Shown: in pieces, positions 13,925 through 17,608 of the stretch | Layout: every line of letters starts with the position of its first letter | Position numbering within the stretch: the first letter of the stretch is position 1 | Assembly (NCBI GenBank): GCA_964500775.1 | Contig: CAZCQG010000043.1 | Span: 1 to 17,608, forward strand | DNA from: CAZCQG01 sp964500775 | Lineage (GTDB): Bacteria > Campylobacterota > Campylobacteria > Campylobacterales > CAZCQG01 | Length of the DNA stretch: 17,608 bases | Direction of reading: 5' to 3' | The notes under the pieces: generated by a model | The model's input: the letters and a program-made list of their open reading frames with translations, nothing else | Told to the model about the DNA's origin: nothing | The model's database searches: none | Made by a program: the position numbers and the translations under genes

Positions 13925-15399
13925 TAAAAGAGGATATTAAAGCTGAAATAGAGGTTTGAGAGTTTATCGATAGGATTCATATTATATGTTCGTGCCTCTT
14001 CCATGCTTAAAGGAGCACCTCTATAATCGCCGCTACCGGTATAATCGTAATCTATCATCTGATACCCTGCTTTCAAATAGGCGTATCGATTGATGTCGTA
14101 TATGTAATACACTTCGTGCGCATCACCTCTAGTGGCAAGCTTGTTTACGAGACCATTAGAGCCGACGGTCATATTAAACCACCCTTTTGATCCGTGGTTG
14201 AACTCATAACCAAATTTCCCGATCTTATCAGGAAGCGCATACCTAAAGCCAAGCCAATACGCGCTACCGTCTTTTTCGGACAATTCTGCTATTCCGTCGC
14301 CGTTCATATCGTATGACATAAGTCCTACGCCTGCGCCGCCGACATTAACAAGTCTACCGTTTGGTTTCGCTTTTGAGATGCCGTAATGGGCGAAAATATC
14401 TAGTCCGCTCCCCATAAGATTTGTCGCTTCCGCCATAATACCGTAGATCGCAAAATTACCCAAATTCTCATTTTGACCCATTGAATTGTTTAGGTCACTA
14501 AAAATCATATCCTGCATACTCACATACCCGATTTGCACTAAAGTATTATTCACGCCCGGTATCGCACCGTCTAAGAAGAACCCTAAGATAGTCGTATCTT
14601 CTAGATCTGCCCCCGTAGTCGTATTGAGATCCGTCCCCGTAAAGCTATATGTAGGATACGCGTTGTCGTGTGCTTGGTATCCCTTGCCGTACGCTACTCT
14701 AAAGGCATTATTTTCCATTCCCGTACTTTTAGCAAGGTTTGCAGTCAAAACTATCCCATCGGCCGCACCGTCAAATGCCAATGCAGAGTAGGTTGATTTT
14801 CTAACGGTATTGTCTTTGAAGTTATGGCTAGGACCATCGGAGCTCGGCTGTCTTCCAAGTGTAAGTATGAGCGGTATATCCCCATCGTACATCGTCCAGT
14901 CTACATATGCACGTTCTACATATAAGCTACTATCCCCCGGTCGTCTTCCTTGCATAGAATCTCTACTAGAAAGTAAATTGGGGTTAGAATCTGCCCAATA
15001 CTTGTACATCGTAAGCCTACCGTTAAACTTCAAATCGTCCGTGATGTCGCTAGACATATTGAGGTTGAGTTTGGTCGTCCAAAGATTGTTATCGTTAAAT
15101 TTTGAGCCATCCGCCATTTTAGTGGAGTAATTCTCCATTCTGCTTTCAAAACCGATACCGAAATTGACTTTATCCAAAAGCGCCATCGTTTCGATTCCGT
15201 CTATTCTGTCCTCTATTGCGCTTAGCTCATCGTCCATACCTTCACTATTTACTTTTGAAAGAGAATCTTTTAGCTCGATGTTCTCTTTTTTAAGCGAAGT
15301 TACCTCTTTCTCAAGCGCTTCAAGGCGTTTTAATATCTCTGCTTCGCTTGCGTAAAGTGCCGTGGCGGCGGCTATAGAAACTAGTAATAGTTTTTTCAT
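13924..15399 (-). CDS. Outer-membrane beta-barrel porin with coiled-coil N-terminus (DUF3373-like)
   Basis: This is a 491-residue protein. The signal peptide ends near residue 17 (ALYAS). Residues about 19-70 form a coiled coil (EILKRLEALEKEVTSLKKEN), as in periplasmic stalk or trimerisation segments. The rest is rich in alternating beta strands and aromatic residues and ends in Phe (FSFNILF), the usual outer-membrane barrel signature. It resembles the DUF3373 porin-like proteins of Campylobacterota. An EF-hand-like loop stands at 364-375 (DMNGDGIAELSE), with acidic or amide residues at positions 1, 3, 5, 9 and 12, so it may bind calcium in a surface loop. The start is ATG with an AGGAGA site. 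The gene lies 20 bases after the small exported protein gene. The transported substrate is unknown. Confidence 0.88.
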   Translation of the reverse strand: MKKLLLVSIAAATALYASEAEILKRLEALEKEVTSLKKENIELKDSLSKVNSEGMDDELSAIEDRIDGIETMALLDKVNFGIGFESRMENYSTKMADGSKFNDNNLWTTKLNLNMSSDITDDLKFNGRLTMYKYWADSNPNLLSSRDSMQGRRPGDSSLYVERAYVDWTMYDGDIPLILTLGRQPSSDGPSHNFKDNTVRKSTYSALAFDGAADGIVLTANLAKSTGMENNAFRVAYGKGYQAHDNAYPTYSFTGTDLNTTTGADLEDTTILGFFLDGAIPGVNNTLVQIGYVSMQDMIFSDLNNSMGQNENLGNFAIYGIMAEATNLMGSGLDIFAHYGISKAKPNGRLVNVGGAGVGLMSYDMNGDGIAELSEKDGSAYWLGFRYALPDKIGKFGYEFNHGSKGWFNMTVGSNGLVNKLATRGDAHEVYYIYDINRYAYLKAGYQMIDYDYTGSGDYRGAPLSMEEARTYNMNPIDKLSNLYFSFNILF

Positions 15400-15419
15400 T
15401 CTTTCTCCTCTCCTTATTA

Positions 15420-15683
15420 TTATAGACCCGCGGCGGCCGGCTGATCGGAATCGGCTGCATGGTTAATTACATATTCTTTTAACGCTTTTAAATCATCGGC
15501 ATTCAATGTATCTGCCCCAATTTTTTTCAATCTTTTCTCGTCGCCGAAAATTCTTTCCCACTGTACTATCGCCTTAGAGCCGGCATTTATTTTTAATTCC
15601 TCGGCTAGCTCTTTTCCTGTTTTTGCATAGAGCAACACGGCTAGCGCGCCTATCGCAAAAAGTATTTTTGAGACCAAACCCAT
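15420..15683 (-). CDS. Small exported protein of unknown function
   Basis: This is an 87-residue protein with a clear signal peptide (about 1-20, ending LLYA-KTG). The mature part of about 67 residues is helical, and its second half, IGADTLNADDLKALKEYV, recalls the C-terminal helix of class I cytochromes c. There is no CxxCH motif and no cysteine at all, so it binds no c-type haem. The C-terminus NHAADSDQPAAAGL looks like a conserved motif, but I cannot name the family. The ATG follows the chemoreceptor stop directly (TAAATG) with GGAGGG upstream, so it is tightly coupled to the receptor. It may be a periplasmic ligand-binding or accessory protein for the receptor or the porin. Confidence 0.82.
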   Translation of the reverse strand: MGLVSKILFAIGALAVLLYAKTGKELAEELKINAGSKAIVQWERIFGDEKRLKKIGADTLNADDLKALKEYVINHAADSDQPAAAGL

Positions 15684-17327
15684 TTATCCCTCCGTATTAA
15701 ACTGATTTAATTTGCCGCGTAAATCATCGGCAATCTTGTAGAGAATCTCTATCTCGTCGGTTATCATCGCAACGTCGTTAACGTTGAGTTTTGAGATTTC
15801 CTCAATTTTATCAACTTTAAGCAAAATTCCTTCCGTCTGTTGTGTCGTACCGATGATAGTTTCGAGCGAAATATCGGTAATATGCGTCGCTTTCTCCATC
15901 TTCGCGGCAGTATTTTCAATTTCTTGCTCCGCATCCGAAGAGATGTCTGAAAGCGATTTCATATTTTCCGCATTTTCGTTGATCTCGCTTGAGCTGTCGT
16001 TTATTGACTGCACGATAACGTTTACGGTAGAGTTTATCTCGCTCAAACTTTTTTGGGTCTTTTCGGCGAGTTTGCGTACTTCATCGGCAACGACAGCAAA
16101 TCCTCTACCGTGCTCCCCTGCGCGTGCTGCTTCGATGGCTGCATTGAGCGCCAAAAGATTTGTCTGTTCGGCTATATCGCTAATAACCCCGAGGACGCTT
16201 TTGATCTGCTCTGCGTCAGAACTCAAGATTGAGAGCTTTTGCGCTAGCTCGGTTTCGTTTTCCACGCTCTGCTTTACTTTTTCTACTAGCTCCAAAATAT
16301 GATTTTTTGCACTATTAAGCATATTTGCAGATTCTCCGATTTCCGCTCGGATATTTTTTGCCTCGTTGATACTTTCGCCGAGCGCTCTTTTTATCGCGTC
16401 CCCTTCCTGTTTAGTGTCTCTGACGATACTAAACTCTTCCTCCACTCTAGTGCTTATCATTTTTGAAAGGGTGTTGATCTTTTCTGCGGCACTCTCGTTT
16501 TGTACCGCACCGCTTTTAGAATCTCTAATAATTGAATTAAGATTCTCGATAAGTCCGTAAAAGCTCTTTATCGCACTTCCGACTTCATCTTTTGTTATCG
16601 TATGTTTTTTTGAGAAAAAAAGATTTTTGGTTTCAAGGGTGTTGTTAATATCATTTTGGAGGTTGTAGACGGGGTTGGTGATACTTTTAGCCAACAACAT
16701 CCCGAAAAGTCCCGTCGCAAAAAAGCCTATCGCACCTAAAGTCAAAATCACGTATTTCATCGTATCTAAAGTCTCGCTAAAATCATCAAGCCTACCGTCG
16801 AGACCGCCGTATGCACTCTTTTTTAAAGCTACTAGTTCCTCTTTCATCTTTTCGCTTACGGAGAAAAACGCAACAAACGAATCAAGCTTATCGTATTCGT
16901 CACTCTCTTCATCCATATAGCTATCTACCATACCGAAGCCTATCGCTCTATAGCTGTTGTATCGGATTTTGATATTATTTACCAATCCCAAAAGGTTTTC
17001 ATTCCCTTTGACTAGCGATTCAAGTTCTTGGATTAGAGTGTCAAACTCATTTTTTTGGGATTCCGACTTCTCTTTGTAGTTGCCGCTTAGCTCCCCATTT
17101 GAAATCGAAGCCGAAACTAGGCTGTTTTGAAACTCGTTTACGTTTTCCGCCAGCGTGTTAGAGAGATTGATGATTTTAATCTCTACCGCTTTTATCGATT
17201 CAAAATTATGTTTAGATTTATTAAATCCCTCAAAACTCATAAAAAGGACGGGGATCGTAAAGAAAAAACCCAAAAAAACAACGCTTCGCAGTTTGTTTTT
17301 TATATTGAAGTTACCCAAAATATTCAT
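15684..17327 (-). CDS. Methyl-accepting chemotaxis protein
   Basis: This is a 547-residue transmembrane chemoreceptor. It has a first membrane helix at about 14-32, a periplasmic region at about 33-190 that is helical and probably a four-helix bundle, and a second membrane helix at about 191-213. A HAMP-like segment follows (about 214-268, starting KSITNPV), then a coiled-coil signalling domain. The hairpin tip that contacts CheA and CheW is intact (IAEQTNLLALNAAIEAARAG through GRGFAVVADEVRKLAEKT, about 385-423). There is no C-terminal CheR-binding pentapeptide. It is the first gene of an operon with a small exported protein, a porin and a lipoprotein, which suggests it senses a compound that enters through that porin. 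The start is ATG with GGAGA upstream. Confidence 0.95.
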   Translation of the reverse strand: MNILGNFNIKNKLRSVVFLGFFFTIPVLFMSFEGFNKSKHNFESIKAVEIKIINLSNTLAENVNEFQNSLVSASISNGELSGNYKEKSESQKNEFDTLIQELESLVKGNENLLGLVNNIKIRYNSYRAIGFGMVDSYMDEESDEYDKLDSFVAFFSVSEKMKEELVALKKSAYGGLDGRLDDFSETLDTMKYVILTLGAIGFFATGLFGMLLAKSITNPVYNLQNDINNTLETKNLFFSKKHTITKDEVGSAIKSFYGLIENLNSIIRDSKSGAVQNESAAEKINTLSKMISTRVEEEFSIVRDTKQEGDAIKRALGESINEAKNIRAEIGESANMLNSAKNHILELVEKVKQSVENETELAQKLSILSSDAEQIKSVLGVISDIAEQTNLLALNAAIEAARAGEHGRGFAVVADEVRKLAEKTQKSLSEINSTVNVIVQSINDSSSEINENAENMKSLSDISSDAEQEIENTAAKMEKATHITDISLETIIGTTQQTEGILLKVDKIEEISKLNVNDVAMITDEIEILYKIADDLRGKLNQFNTEG

Positions 17328-17344
17328 AGAGAAATCTCCGAAAT

Positions 17345-17395
17345 GTTGTAAAAAGTCGTAAATTATACAAGTGAAACGTCGTAAAAACGTCGCAA
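17345..17395 (-). promoter_or_regulatory. Chemoreceptor operon promoter with four GTYGYAA boxes
   Basis: A perfect TATAAT -10 box lies on the minus strand at 17367-17362, 34 bases before the ATG. Around it are four direct repeats: GTTGTAA (17345-17351), GTCGTAA (17355-17361), GTCGTAA (17378-17384) and GTCGCAA (17389-17395). The pairs are spaced 10 and 11 bp, and the two pairs are 23 bp apart, so all lie on nearly the same helix face. One pair covers the region just downstream of the -10 and the other covers the -35 region. This fits binding of a tandem-repeat regulator such as an OmpR-family protein. Confidence 0.5.
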
Positions 17396-17608
17396 TATGT
17401 AGATAATAATAGCGTCATACCAAAAAACGGTATAGTATCGTAATGTCAAGCGAAATACCCTTAGTCACCTTTTTGCGAGTTTTTCTCCGAGCCAAATGAG
17501 AGAATAATTTTTCCACTTTTATATATAAGTAGTTCTTTTAACTTAAATTTACTAATTATTAACGATAACTAAATCAATTAATTTACTATTTAGATTCTTA
17601 GTCAGTAT
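17396..17608. other. AT-rich non-coding end of the window
   Basis: I see no gene here. There is a short inverted repeat ATACC/GGTAT (17417-17421 and 17429-17433) with an A-rich spacer, and a TTGACA on the minus strand (17449-17444) without a fitting -10. From about 17495 the sequence is very AT-rich, as in promoters or gene ends. Confidence 0.4.

Noticed and set aside
17417..17449. TTGACA (minus strand) as the -35 of the chemoreceptor promoter
   Set aside because: No -10 stands at the right distance. The TATAAT at 17367-17362 is about 76 bases away.
17485..17520. TTCTC/GAGAA hairpin near the right end as terminator of an unseen gene
   Set aside because: The stem is about five pairs with a long loop, and no gene end is visible beside it.

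Overview
The window (about 41% GC by eye) looks like chromosome from a Campylobacterota bacterium of the Sulfurimonas/Sulfuricurvum type. The evidence is the H-box style of the sensor kinase (HQWKQPLN), a DUF3373-like coiled-coil porin, a small c553-type cytochrome, tight gene packing, AAGGA-type ribosome binding sites and TACAAT-type -10 boxes. No tRNA, rRNA, CRISPR array, transposase or phage gene was recognised.

Left part (1-6764, + strand): a signalling locus. A possible divergent membrane protein runs off the left edge. A 566-residue protein with a degenerate receiver domain follows, then an OmpR-type response regulator, then a soluble histidine kinase followed by PAS domains. The kinase reading frame breaks inside its fifth PAS domain and resumes in the +1 frame as the rest of that PAS plus intact GGDEF and EAL domains. 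With one base fewer, the region would encode a single protein of about 1332 residues that joins a kinase core to c-di-GMP synthesis and degradation.

Middle part (11877-6768, - strand): five overlapping genes in one translationally coupled operon. They encode a circularly permuted ATP-grasp protein, an alpha-E protein, a transglutaminase-like cysteine peptidase and two AstE/AspA-family zinc amidohydrolase paralogues. The first three form a known conserved set thought to make or modify peptides. The first AstE/AspA protein keeps its zinc and catalytic residues. The second has lost two of the three zinc ligands and the catalytic Glu and looks like a pseudoenzyme. This operon is the best candidate for an undescribed system.

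Between 12040 and 13381 lie a monohaem cytochrome c (-), a YgbA-family cysteine-rich protein linked to nitric oxide stress (+), and a thioredoxin-like lipoprotein without redox cysteines (+). The cytochrome and ygbA are divergent and share a short intergenic region with a 7+7 inverted repeat.

Right part (17327-13385, - strand): a second operon with a chemoreceptor, an 87-residue exported protein, an outer-membrane porin and a lipoprotein. Its promoter carries four GTYGYAA boxes in two pairs with 10-11 bp spacing, as expected for a response regulator. The operon reads as an envelope uptake and sensing unit, but its ligand is unknown.
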